NCBI GenBank assembly: GCA_029972135.1
Contig: CP124755.1
Coordinates: 1,550,001-1,614,000 of the forward strand
From: Candidatus Thiocaldithrix dubininis
GTDB lineage: Bacteria > Pseudomonadota > Gammaproteobacteria > Thiotrichales > Thiotrichaceae
Length of the DNA: 64,000 nucleotides
Direction of reading: 5' to 3'
In this document: positions 52,544-62,880 of the stretch, one piece after another
Position numbering within the stretch: the stretch's first letter is position 1
Layout: each line of letters begins with the position of its first letter
Made by a program: the position numbers and the translations under genes
Notes under the pieces: generated by a model
The model's database searches: none
Told to the model about the DNA's origin: nothing
What the model saw: the letters and a program-made list of their open reading frames with translations, nothing else

Positions 52544-53866
52544 TTAATCAACGGTGAGTGGAAGGCAGTTAACATCTATTTTGTTTTGAATCGGCGATCT
52601 TAAACAGATGCGTTTTTTGTCATCAGATAATTGCCATTTGTCGATTTTATTATAAAAATTAGCAGGTTGGCTAATGATCGTATTTAAGTCAGTTGTTGGA
52701 TTTTGAAGTTGATTAAATAATTGAATTTTTGCATTGGTATCAAACAGGCGTTCTGCATAGCTATAAAAGTCTGGCTTTTCAAGCTTATTTAGAATTGTAC
52801 CTACCAAATTTTGCACTTTTATTTTATTAAGTGCCTTATAAGCCGCTCGATTTTGGGAAGCTTTATAACTCGCTAAATTTTCTGGTTTTACCTTATTTAT
52901 TTGCTGTATAGGTTGATAGAATAATATATTTGCATTTATAGTTATGTTGGATTTGTAAAGTAAGTACATTCCGCTTATAACGCGATATTGATTAGTATCT
53001 TTATTGTCTAATGCTTGCAACTTCATTTCAGAAGTCATATATTTAATTGAAGTTGCTAAAAATGCAAATTCTCTTGCTATCGGTTTTTCAAGCGAAAGTT
53101 CTTCTACGGTCAAAGGCTCAATAATAAAATTTAATTTGTTATCGATCTTTAAAGTTAAGTAAATACTGTCTATTAAGTTACTGATATAAGTTTTATAAAT
53201 GATTTTTTGAATTAAATTATCACTTTGTTTTAAACGTTGACGATTCAGATCTAAACTAGATTTTAATAGAGCTAAAGCCTTAGTTGTTTCACCTTGTTTA
53301 CTATATAAAATGCTTTCTAAAATTAATAAGCTTTCTGCTTTTGTTAAATATACTAAATTATTGCTAGGTTCATTGCTTTGTGATTGAGACAACGTCTGAT
53401 AATCGTCTTGCTTAATAAAAAATTTATAACGCTGGAGTAAAGTAGCATGTTGCGTGAGTGTTGCTTTGATGGTATTTACATCAGCGGCAAATAAAGAAGC
53501 CAAACAATTGGCTTGTTTAGCTATCGAACAGAATAAATCACCATTTGGCAACGGTAAGGCTTTATTAGCAGGATAAGCTTGATAAGTAAATGCTTGTTTA
53601 CCTTGAAAATATAGTTTTTCGCCTTGTTGAATAGATGCAAAAATTTGCTTGCCAACCGTTAAGGGGTCTTCATCTGCCGCTGCATTAATTCCTAATAAAT
53701 ACAAGTAAGCATTGCTGGTTTGTGTGGTGGGAGTCGCTTGGTTAATAAGCTGTTGCGCTATAGGGTCTAAAGGTTCGTCAAGTCCAAACCAATAAAAAAA
53801 TGCACTGCTGGTCAGAACCAAACCACTAATTGTTAAAAACGCGGTTCTTTTCCATGAAGGGCGCAT
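52544..53866 (-). CDS. Membrane-anchored protein of unknown function
   Basis: 440 residues with one N-terminal helix (about 10-28), probably an inner-membrane anchor with a periplasmic body. The sequence is alpha-helical, with conserved-looking pieces YLYLLGINAAADEDPLTVGK, FCSIAKQANCLASLF and a Cys-bearing C terminus (DDKKRICLRSPIQNKIDVNC). The middle has a tetratricopeptide-like stretch (GETTKALALLKSSLDLNRQRL). Related hypothetical proteins occur in gammaproteobacteria. No function is assigned. It lies upstream of the ankyrin gene on the same strand, with a 183-bp gap. Confidence 0.75.
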   Translation of the reverse strand: MRPSWKRTAFLTISGLVLTSSAFFYWFGLDEPLDPIAQQLINQATPTTQTSNAYLYLLGINAAADEDPLTVGKQIFASIQQGEKLYFQGKQAFTYQAYPANKALPLPNGDLFCSIAKQANCLASLFAADVNTIKATLTQHATLLQRYKFFIKQDDYQTLSQSQSNEPSNNLVYLTKAESLLILESILYSKQGETTKALALLKSSLDLNRQRLKQSDNLIQKIIYKTYISNLIDSIYLTLKIDNKLNFIIEPLTVEELSLEKPIAREFAFLATSIKYMTSEMKLQALDNKDTNQYRVISGMYLLYKSNITINANILFYQPIQQINKVKPENLASYKASQNRAAYKALNKIKVQNLVGTILNKLEKPDFYSYAERLFDTNAKIQLFNQLQNPTTDLNTIISQPANFYNKIDKWQLSDDKKRICLRSPIQNKIDVNCLPLTVD

Positions 53867-54008
53867 AAAATTTTCTCATTTTTAAGATTATTAAATGCTT
53901 TAACTTTAAAGTGCTTAATATTAAAAACCGAATTTTTCCGATCAGATGTTGATGTACGCTTTATTTTCAATATATCGCAACACGCTACCCAATATCATAA
54001 ATTTAGCT

Positions 54009-54470
54009 TTACAACCAACGCGGCACCCGTTGTTGGTAATCGCTATAAGTTTTCCCAAATTTTGCCTGTAACATGGCTTCTTCTGGCAGGATTTGCATGC
54101 GGGTAATCACCCAGACAAACGCGGGTAATAATAAAAACGGGGTCAATGCGCCTAAATAAATGGTCCAACCCAGTAAAATGACTAGCAAACCTAAATACAT
54201 CGGATTGCGGGTATAGCGATATAAGCCTGAGGTAACTAAATGCTGTGTGCGTTGGGGACGTAAGGGATTAACCGTAGTCCGTGCCTTGAAAAATGCCCAT
54301 AGTGAAGTCAAATCAGCTAACAAGGTTAAGATGGCAATGAGTATGCCACTGTAATTCCACGGTTTAGGAATTAGGTTTAAGAGTGGGACGTGTTGCGCTA
54401 ACAACCACATACCACCCGCGAATAATAAAAAATAAACAGGCGGAGGGATTTTAAGTTGCAGTGTTGTCAT
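54009..54470 (-). CDS. Isoprenylcysteine/phospholipid methyltransferase-fold membrane protein
   Basis: 153 residues with four to five hydrophobic helices and the ICMT/PEMT C-terminal signature: LVTSGLYRYTRNPMYLGLLV (SAM-binding NPxY region) and PEEAMLQAKFGKTYSDYQQR. It probably methylates a small lipid or other membrane-associated acceptor with SAM; the substrate cannot be told from sequence. It starts 3 bp after the modB stop, where modC would be expected, so it may be cotranscribed with modAB by chance or function. Confidence 0.88.
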   Translation of the reverse strand: MTTLQLKIPPPVYFLLFAGGMWLLAQHVPLLNLIPKPWNYSGILIAILTLLADLTSLWAFFKARTTVNPLRPQRTQHLVTSGLYRYTRNPMYLGLLVILLGWTIYLGALTPFLLLPAFVWVITRMQILPEEAMLQAKFGKTYSDYQQRVPRWL

Positions 54471-54473
54471 GGC

Positions 54474-55163
54474 TTAAACTAAGGTACGTTTGCGAGCGGT
54501 TGAGGGATTTAAAGTATACATCAGCCACAAGACTATAAAGGAAAAGATGAGCATGCCACCTGCCAACCAATGCGTTTCTGTGTATTCCATTGCCTCCACA
54601 TGGTCATAAATTTGCACCGAGACTACACGAGTTTTGTCTGGAATATTGCCACCAATCATTAATACCACGCCAAATTCGCCAACGGTGTGCGCAAAACCTA
54701 AAATACTGGCGGTTAAAATACCGGGGCGCGCCAGTGGCAACACAATATAGCGAAATACTTGCAAGGGCGTAGCGTTTAAGGTGCTGGCAGCTTCTAATAA
54801 GCGTGGATTAATCCCTTCAAAAGCGTTTTGAATCGGCTGTACGACAAAGGGCAGGGAATAAAACACCGAGGCAATGACTAAGCCCGTAAACGTAAAAGGT
54901 AATGTGCCTAAGCCTAAAGCGCTGGTGAGTTTGCCTACCGCACCGTGTGGTCCTAATAACACTAAAAGATAAAAGCCGATGACAGTAGGCGGTAAGACAA
55001 TCGGTAATGCGACAAGTGCGCTGAGCGGCGTTTTCCACCAACGCTGCGTATTGGTCAAATGCCAAGCCAGCGGAATGCCGATCATTAATAAAATTAAGGT
55101 GGTTAAACTGGCTAGCTTGACGGTTAGCCAGATAGCCGCCCAATCACTGGCGGATAATGTCAT
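54474..55163 (-). CDS. modB: Molybdate ABC transporter permease
   Basis: 229-residue inner-membrane permease for molybdate (or tungstate). It has five or six helices and the ABC-permease EAA loop that contacts the ATPase (NPRLLEAASTLNATPLQVF, then PLARPGIL). GEFGVVLMIGGNIPDKTRV is typical of ModB. It overlaps modA by 4 bp. The ATPase ModC is not adjacent: the next gene is a methyltransferase. A shared or distant ATPase must complete the transporter. Confidence 0.94.
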   Translation of the reverse strand: MTLSASDWAAIWLTVKLASLTTLILLMIGIPLAWHLTNTQRWWKTPLSALVALPIVLPPTVIGFYLLVLLGPHGAVGKLTSALGLGTLPFTFTGLVIASVFYSLPFVVQPIQNAFEGINPRLLEAASTLNATPLQVFRYIVLPLARPGILTASILGFAHTVGEFGVVLMIGGNIPDKTRVVSVQIYDHVEAMEYTETHWLAGGMLIFSFIVLWLMYTLNPSTARKRTLV

Positions 55164-55939
55164 TTTGCAGTGGGTGTTGATAGTTGCGGTAAGGTATAGC
55201 CGTAAATTTGCATAATAGCTTGAGCGTCTGCTTGTTTTAAGTAGTCTAACAAGGCTTTGGCAGCCGCATTATCTTTGCCTTTGTTTAATAACACCGCATC
55301 TTGTGCCAGCGGTTGATATAAGTCTTGCGGCACAATCCACGCTGAACCTGATTTTAATTTGCCGTCTTTTTGTACTTGCGATAAGGCGATAAAGCCTAAT
55401 TCTGCATTGCCGGTTGAAACAAAATCATAAGTTTGTGTGATATTTTCACCTTGTACCATTTTGGGCGCTAATGTGTCTTGCAAGTTGAGATGGGTGAGTA
55501 CTTCCATTGCTGCTGTACCATAAGGCGCAGTTTTGGGGTTAGCAATTGCAATATGTTTAAATTTATCCGTTTTTAAGATGTCACCTTGCGCATCTACCAC
55601 ATTCGCCTGACTGCTCCATAACACTAAATTGCCAAACGCGTAGGTAAATTGGCTATCGGCTTGCGCCAAATTGGCGTCTACCAATTTTTTAGGCGTTTTG
55701 CTATCGGCAGAAATAAACACCTCAAACGGCGCACCGTTTTCCACTTGTGCATACAATTTGCCAGTGGCCCCGCTAGAGATTTTTAATTCGTGTCCGCTAG
55801 CGGCTTTAAATTTTGTAGCAATTTCGGCTAAGGGTTTTGAAAAATTGGAGGCTACTGCTACTTGCACATCGTCCGCGTAAACTGCGTTGATGCTAATCGC
55901 TAAACCCAATCCGATTAAGCAACGAGATATAACGTTCAT
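55160..55939 (-). CDS. modA: Molybdate-binding periplasmic protein
   Basis: 259 residues with a signal peptide (cleavage near VYADD). The mature protein starts VQVAVASNFSKPLAEIATKF and has the ModA oxyanion pocket elements SSGATGKLYAQVENGAPFEV, FISADSKTPKKLVD and the later TAPYGTAAMEVL and GNAELGFIALSQV. It delivers molybdate or tungstate to ModB for molybdopterin enzymes. First gene of modAB. A ModE-like palindrome lies about 118 bp upstream at 56057-56082. Confidence 0.94.
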   Translation of the reverse strand: MNVISRCLIGLGLAISINAVYADDVQVAVASNFSKPLAEIATKFKAASGHELKISSGATGKLYAQVENGAPFEVFISADSKTPKKLVDANLAQADSQFTYAFGNLVLWSSQANVVDAQGDILKTDKFKHIAIANPKTAPYGTAAMEVLTHLNLQDTLAPKMVQGENITQTYDFVSTGNAELGFIALSQVQKDGKLKSGSAWIVPQDLYQPLAQDAVLLNKGKDNAAAKALLDYLKQADAQAIMQIYGYTLPQLSTPTAK

Positions 55940-56056
55940 GGCATTTGCCTAAGGGTAAAAAATGGCTTAAACAGTTTGTTATGTCTAAATTGATATAACG
56001 AGACCACAAAAGAAAGCAGCACAAGGCTGCTATAGTTCAAGATTGTGGCATAGGCG

Positions 56057-56082
56057 GCGTTATATACACAAGTGTATAACGC
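56057..56082. promoter_or_regulatory. ModE-like operator
   Basis: Exact 8-bp arms GCGTTATA (56057-56064) and TATAACGC (56075-56082) with a 10-bp spacer. The arms match the known ModE half-sites CGTTATAT and TATAACG. Between divergent modA and the GDPD gene, it probably represses modAB when molybdate is plentiful. Confidence 0.6.
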
Positions 56083-56145
56083 TAAAGGAATATATCGCAT
56101 AAACAGTTAAGTCATGCGTTGAAATAACTAATGGAGAACAAAAGT

Positions 56146-56859
56146 ATGTCTATAAAACAAGCTGATTGGTTATGTATTGGGCATCGAGGCGCAAAGGGAT
56201 ACGAGCCAGAAAATACCCTACGTTCAATCCGTAAAGCGCTAGCTTTGGGGGTGTCGTGGATTGAGGTTGACGTATATGCGGTCGAACATGAGTTGCTGGT
56301 GATACACGATGCACGTTTAGAGCGGACTACCAATGGTAAAGGTTATGTTGAACAACAAAATCTGGCTTACTTGCGTAGTTTGGATGCAGGTAAGGGCGAA
56401 CAAATCCCACTATTAAGCGAAGTAGTCGATTGTATTAATCAACAGGCAGGCTTAAATATTGAATTAAAAGGCGAAAATACCGCTATACCCGTGGCTAAAC
56501 TTATCCAACACTATTTAGTAAAAGGCAGATCAGCCGATTTATTCTTAGTATCTTCTTTTAATCATCGTGAATTGGCTTTATTTAGGCAGTTATTGCCCAA
56601 TATAAAAATAGGCGCTTTATTGTGTGGTTTACCGATAGATAATGCAGCATTTGCTGAATGTATGGGTGTCTATTCGGTTAATATGTCTATTGAATTTATC
56701 GACCGCTTGTTTGTGGAAGATGCGCATCAACGTGGTTTAAAAGTGTTTATTTATACGGTTAATCATCCTGAGGATATTAAACGTATGTATCAATTAGGCG
56801 TGGACGGTGTGTTCTCGGATTACCCTGATCGGGTTTTAGCATTTATAGCCGGTGAATAA
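56146..56859 (+). CDS. Glycerophosphodiester phosphodiesterase
   Basis: About 237 residues from ATG 56146, which has GGAGA about 9 nt upstream; ATG 56131 would add five residues. TIM-barrel GDPD motifs: catalytic IGHRGAKGYEPENTLRSI, WIEVDVYAVEHELLVIHD and the following RLERTTNGKG, with LNIELKGEN for metal binding. It hydrolyses glycerophosphodiesters to glycerol-3-phosphate and an alcohol. It has no signal peptide and is cytosolic, like UgpQ, but no ugp or glp transporter is adjacent. Confidence 0.93.
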   Translation: MSIKQADWLCIGHRGAKGYEPENTLRSIRKALALGVSWIEVDVYAVEHELLVIHDARLERTTNGKGYVEQQNLAYLRSLDAGKGEQIPLLSEVVDCINQQAGLNIELKGENTAIPVAKLIQHYLVKGRSADLFLVSSFNHRELALFRQLLPNIKIGALLCGLPIDNAAFAECMGVYSVNMSIEFIDRLFVEDAHQRGLKVFIYTVNHPEDIKRMYQLGVDGVFSDYPDRVLAFIAGE

Positions 56860-56899
56860 GGGAACAAAGCCGCCGCTTTATCCCCTGTGAGTTTATAGT

Positions 56900-57535
56900 T
56901 TAAGCAAGCTTTTTAAAATCGCAGCATTTGATTTTGGTGATAAGACGTTTACCCGCCCGCGTGGTTAACTCTAACGGATTACGTGCGACAATACCTTCGG
57001 CTTCAAAATCCCCCCAAGTGGATTTAATGCCTGCTTTTGCCCATTCTACGGCTTGGATTAAAGTACCTGTGCCTATAATCGGCACAATATCCAGCGTTAA
57101 GCTAGTGGCGACCGCTTCAATATCTGCCCGTTGTAACCACCAGTTGCCTACTTTAACGTCAAATAACACAAAATCTTGGTCATCACGGTAATAATGCCCT
57201 ACCTTTTGGATTTTATTACCGTAACCTTCGCCATATAAAATTCCCCCATCTGGAAATTGTGCTAAGAGCTGTTCTTTTAAGGGTAGAAATTTTTCATTAA
57301 GGCGATTTAACAATTGTGCGGGAATTTGTGCCGAATCAGTGCGCCCGCCAAATGTAAGAGTGCCGTTATCAATCATAATCCGAATATTGGTGCCATCTAC
57401 TTTTTCCGTAAACATCCACTGATTTTGCGCTAAATACTCAAATTCGGGTAATGTATAAGCACCGTCAATGAGTGGTTTATGTTTTAGGCTTAAATCGCGT
57501 TTGAAAATAGATTGGATTTTGTGATATTCGGACAT
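56900..57535 (-). CDS. RNA ligase family protein (T4 Rnl-like)
   Basis: About 211 residues from ATG 57535, preceded by AGGTAA; a frame extended to 57610 is less likely. It has the full covalent nucleotidyltransferase motif set: motif I EKVDGTNIRI (nucleophile Lys45), III ILYGEGYG, IIIa DFVLFDVKVGNWW, IV FEAEGIVARNP and V LITKIKCCDF. Members join RNA ends through an AMP-enzyme intermediate; cellular targets in bacteria are mostly unknown, with RNA repair the usual guess. No C-terminal Rnl2 domain is present. It lies 127 bp downstream of the C1 peptidase gene. Confidence 0.9.
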   Translation of the reverse strand: MSEYHKIQSIFKRDLSLKHKPLIDGAYTLPEFEYLAQNQWMFTEKVDGTNIRIMIDNGTLTFGGRTDSAQIPAQLLNRLNEKFLPLKEQLLAQFPDGGILYGEGYGNKIQKVGHYYRDDQDFVLFDVKVGNWWLQRADIEAVATSLTLDIVPIIGTGTLIQAVEWAKAGIKSTWGDFEAEGIVARNPLELTTRAGKRLITKIKCCDFKKLA

Positions 57536-57662
57536 ACGGTTACCTATCGTCGTTTTAGCATAATTTGGATTAATTAATATTGGGTTAAAAGTTAGCCTTG
57601 TGTGATACAAGGCTAGGTGAGTATAGCAAGTTTTCTAATAAAGTTGTTATATTTATAGTTTA

Positions 57663-59084
57663 TTAAGCCTCAGGTTCATCCCAATTATAGCCATTGTCAT
57701 TACTCTGCTTTTCACAGAAGCTTTCTAAAGCGCTTAAAAACGCGTCATAATTATCGGGTGTAATAGCGAAGCTGGTAAAGTCAATATATGTTCCCGTATC
57801 GTCTTCCTCTTCTTGCCATTCGTATTCGTAATAATCACTTTGCTTGCTGTGTTTAATTAAAAGCTTTTCGAGCTTTTCGATCACAGCTTCAGCTTCATCA
57901 GTGTAAATATAAAAGCCGGTTAGGGTTAATGTGCCCTCATCGGCTTCACTGTCGGTTTCTTCGCTTTCTGTTTCCGTATCTTCGTTACCGCTTACGGTAT
58001 AATCATAGTTTTCGTCTTCTGCCCATTCTTGGCATAAACTGTCTAAGGCTTCAATAAAACTGTCAGGATCAGAATTTGCTAAGCTTAAATCAAAGTTAGT
58101 AATTTCCGCATAAGTGATACCGTCTTCTTCGGTTTCTTCATAATCGAAATAAAACGATTCTTCACTGCAATATTCTTCACATAAACTTTCTAATGCGGTT
58201 GCGAAGCCTTCAACGTCATCGGTAGCAAGATAGAAATCGAATAATTGAATGGAATCTTCCGAGGCAAAATACGAGTTATCTTCTTCAGAACTAATATCGC
58301 TACTAAAATCTAAATCATCTAGGGCTTTTATAATCCATGAATCATGCCCATTTAATTCATCATGTATGACATATTTATACGGAATATAACAATAGCCTTT
58401 ATCGCCCCAAGCTGTTCCCCAAGAGTTGCGCACAATAAACATCTGGTCTTTGGCTAAATAGCCTACGCATAACATGGCATGCCAGCCGTGTTCTTCACGT
58501 TCTTGTTCATTTTTTTTGGGAATCGGCACGCGCCCTTTATTCTCGGTTGCATCATCAAATGAACTAAACGTATTTAAACAAAATGCAATGGGATAACCAG
58601 AGGCTAGGGTTTGTTGCCAGAGTGTTAAATCAGTTTCGACATACTCAGCTTCGGCAATTTTAAAATAAGCGCCGTGTTCATATGATTCGCTATTCGGTTC
58701 TTCATTAATATAATCTTCATCGTTTGGCCATAAGTCTTCTTTACATGCGCCGTACTTTTTTAGTCCCTCAATAGCGGATTGCATAGTCGTGCCATCGTCT
58801 ACGCCTTCATTACCGTCTTCTAAGCGAGCGTTATAATAGATGAAGAGGCGGCTAACATCGGCGGATTTGCCAAGATGCCGTTTAGCTAAGTATTCATATG
58901 CACCCGCACAAGTGTTAGCCACGCAACTCATGCCGACTTGTTCTTCAATTTTGGTTAAATGTGGGCGTAAATCCACTTGTTGTGGTAAATGTTGAGCGGC
59001 TTTAACTTGGCGACGCTTAGCTTGAGGTGGAACGCGTCCAACGCGACAACCCCCTAAATTCTTATGTCGTGTGCTCGTGCTCAT
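57663..59084 (-). CDS. Papain-family (C1) cysteine protease with acidic repeat tail
   Basis: 473 residues. The peptidase domain spans about 35-250: catalytic Cys54 in VGMSCVANTCAGAYEYL, catalytic His in REEHGWHAMLCVGYL, Asn in FIVRNSWGTAWGDKGYCYIP. No signal peptide or clear propeptide is seen; the basic N terminus (GGCRVGRVPPQAKRRQVKAA) is short. Residues about 275-473 are strongly acidic and consist of four units of about 40-50 residues (hydrophobic-x-F-x-(L/I), then ALxxLC, then Y-x-(Y/W)). This tail may be an inhibitor, targeting or Ca-binding region; unknown. Divergent from icd. Confidence 0.88.
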   Translation of the reverse strand: MSTSTRHKNLGGCRVGRVPPQAKRRQVKAAQHLPQQVDLRPHLTKIEEQVGMSCVANTCAGAYEYLAKRHLGKSADVSRLFIYYNARLEDGNEGVDDGTTMQSAIEGLKKYGACKEDLWPNDEDYINEEPNSESYEHGAYFKIAEAEYVETDLTLWQQTLASGYPIAFCLNTFSSFDDATENKGRVPIPKKNEQEREEHGWHAMLCVGYLAKDQMFIVRNSWGTAWGDKGYCYIPYKYVIHDELNGHDSWIIKALDDLDFSSDISSEEDNSYFASEDSIQLFDFYLATDDVEGFATALESLCEEYCSEESFYFDYEETEEDGITYAEITNFDLSLANSDPDSFIEALDSLCQEWAEDENYDYTVSGNEDTETESEETDSEADEGTLTLTGFYIYTDEAEAVIEKLEKLLIKHSKQSDYYEYEWQEEEDDTGTYIDFTSFAITPDNYDAFLSALESFCEKQSNDNGYNWDEPEA

Positions 59085-59178
59085 CGTAAACCTTATCTAA
59101 AATGTTGTTGTGAGGTATTTGAGATAATTAAGCATTGTGTCAATTTTGTCTATCCCTATGGGAATATAGTAAGATATC

Positions 59179-59193
59179 CCCCTCAACGAGGGG
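59179..59193 (+). promoter_or_regulatory. Leader hairpin upstream of icd
   Basis: CCCCTC (59179-59184), 3-nt loop, GAGGGG (59188-59193), about 55 bp before the icd start. Its position suggests a 5' leader structure of icd or a transcript end of uncertain origin. Confidence 0.3.
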
Positions 59194-59231
59194 CTGTAGG
59201 CAAGCTGCAACCACGCCATAATTAATCCTAA

Positions 59232-61478
<2,247 letters not shown>

Positions 61479-61506
61479 GTTGAGAGCCTACGCTTGAGCA
61501 ATAAAA

Positions 61507-61530
61507 AACGCCCGTTTTTAAGCGGGCGTT
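61507..61530. terminator. Convergent intrinsic terminator between icd and TerB-like gene
   Basis: 8-bp GC-rich arms AACGCCCG (61507-61514) and CGGGCGTT (61523-61530), 8-nt loop. On the minus strand a T-run (TTTTTTATT) directly follows, 22 bp after the stop at 61553. On the plus strand it lies 28 bp after icd but lacks a T-run, so it works best for the minus strand. Confidence 0.8.
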
Positions 61531-61552
61531 GGTTTGAAGTGCTTGGCTAAGC

Positions 61553-62008
61553 TTATAGTCCGAAATCTGCTGGATTCAGACCTAATTCACCACATAACTC
61601 GCGTACTACTTGCTTTTCGTTGTCGTCGAATTCACCGTCTGAGCTACCGATTGCCATACAAACACGTACCATTAAGCGTGCTGCTTCTGGGTTAGCGCGT
61701 AATTTGCCAACCGCTTTAAAGGCTTCTGCTTTACCAATTTCCGCATCAAAGTCGAAGTTGCCCGCCACTTTGTTGAAATAATCAATCACATCTTGAGTTG
61801 TGAAGATTTTCAATTCTTCGGATTGTTGGATAAAGCGCATCATTTTTTGTTTTTCAGCACTCTCAATTTCACCATCTGCTGCTGCAACTAATACGCAGCC
61901 AGCGACACAGCTTTCCATGAATTCACGGTTACGATATTTGCTAACTTCACCCGCTAATAAGTTTCTGGTTTCGTTAGCTTTTTGTTTCAACATATCAAAA
62001 AATGACAT
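61553..62008 (-). CDS. TerB-family protein
   Basis: About 151 residues from ATG 62008 with AAGGCG upstream; a frame to 62086 is unlikely. TerB fold of seven helices with two metal-binding acidic loops, AAADGEIESAEKQKMM and GSSDGEFDDNEKQVV. TerB belongs to the tellurite-resistance and chemical-stress ter system, but single TerB-like genes are common and usually unrelated to tellurite. No other ter genes are seen. Its role is likely envelope or metal-linked, but unknown. Confidence 0.88.
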   Translation of the reverse strand: MSFFDMLKQKANETRNLLAGEVSKYRNREFMESCVAGCVLVAAADGEIESAEKQKMMRFIQQSEELKIFTTQDVIDYFNKVAGNFDFDAEIGKAEAFKAVGKLRANPEAARLMVRVCMAIGSSDGEFDDNEKQVVRELCGELGLNPADFGL

Positions 62009-62207
62009 AGGTATCGCCTTAAAATAATTACTAGAGTTGGAACAGCCGCTGTTTATAGAGGGTTTGCGCCACACAAACAATTTCACCTAAAAAACTCAGC
62101 TAAATTTTTGAACAAAATTAAGTGTTTTGGCTAAGGAATTGAGACAAATAGAGCAGCTTGCGCTATTAACATTGTGTTTATTAATGCCTAATACAAGGAG
62201 TCATTGA

Positions 62208-62705
62208 ATGCATTTTTCAACTAAACAGCAGATTTGGGGTTTGATTGGCTGGCTCGGTATTACCTTTATCGCAGCAGCAGTGGGGGCGGCAGCCACGGTT
62301 GATGCGCCTAGCTTTTATCAAGCACTGAATCTGCCCAGTTGGGCACCTGCCAGTTCTGTGTTTGCACCCGTTTGGACGCTTCTTTATTTAATGATGGGCA
62401 TTGCCGCGTGGTTAGTTTGGCGACAAGCAGGCTTTAATAATGCCCGCACTGCGTTAACCTTATACATTATGCAGTTGATTTTTAATGCTTTATGGTCGTG
62501 GACTTTCTTTGCATGGCATCAAGGCAGCTTTTCTTTCATGGTAATTGTGTTTTTATGGTTATTGGTCACTGCCACGCTGTATCAATTTTGGAAAATCAAT
62601 CGCAGCGCAGGCGTGTTATTAATGCCTTATTTGCTGTGGCTTACTTATGCAGGCGCACTAAATTTAGTGGTATGGCAGATGAACCCTAGTTTATTAGGTA
62701 ACTAA
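62208..62705 (+). CDS. tspO: TspO/MBR family membrane protein
   Basis: 165-residue five-helix protein with the family signatures: FYQALNLPSWAPASSVFAPV (loop binding porphyrins and benzodiazepines), WTLLYLMMGIAAWLVWR, LNALWSWTFFAWHQGS-type third helix and the final WLTYAGALNLVVW. TspO binds tetrapyrroles and modulates stress and photosynthesis genes in some bacteria. AAGGAG precedes the ATG. Monocistronic. Confidence 0.93.
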   Translation: MHFSTKQQIWGLIGWLGITFIAAAVGAAATVDAPSFYQALNLPSWAPASSVFAPVWTLLYLMMGIAAWLVWRQAGFNNARTALTLYIMQLIFNALWSWTFFAWHQGSFSFMVIVFLWLLVTATLYQFWKINRSAGVLLMPYLLWLTYAGALNLVVWQMNPSLLGN

Positions 62706-62840
62706 TCAATATATGCAATTTTATTAAACCGCTGTGCATCAATTTTCAGCATTAGCTTACTGAACATTAAATTAAATTATGCGTCTAATTGCGTTAGTCT
62801 AAAACTATAGACCTTGAGTGTATTAAACAGGATCAGTCTT

Positions 62841-62880
62841 TTGACTTCCTCCCCTTCCCTTAGGAAGGGGATTCCTAATT
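62841..62880 (-). mobile_element. Right end of a tnpB-bearing element (IS200/IS605-type), guide-RNA scaffold end
   Basis: Just past the tnpB stop lies a subterminal hairpin, TCCCCTTCC (62850-62858) with GGAAGGGGA (62863-62871) and a 4-nt loop. On the minus strand it is followed by GGAAGTCAA ending at 62841, the usual end of this class of element. By analogy, the omega-RNA scaffold ends here and guide sequence would run on from 62840 leftward. Confidence 0.6.

Noticed and set aside
59146-59170. TTGTCT/TATAGT pair as icd promoter
   Set aside because: The spacer is only 13 bp.
61553-62008. Tellurite-resistance operon
   Set aside because: Only a lone TerB-fold gene is present with no other ter genes.
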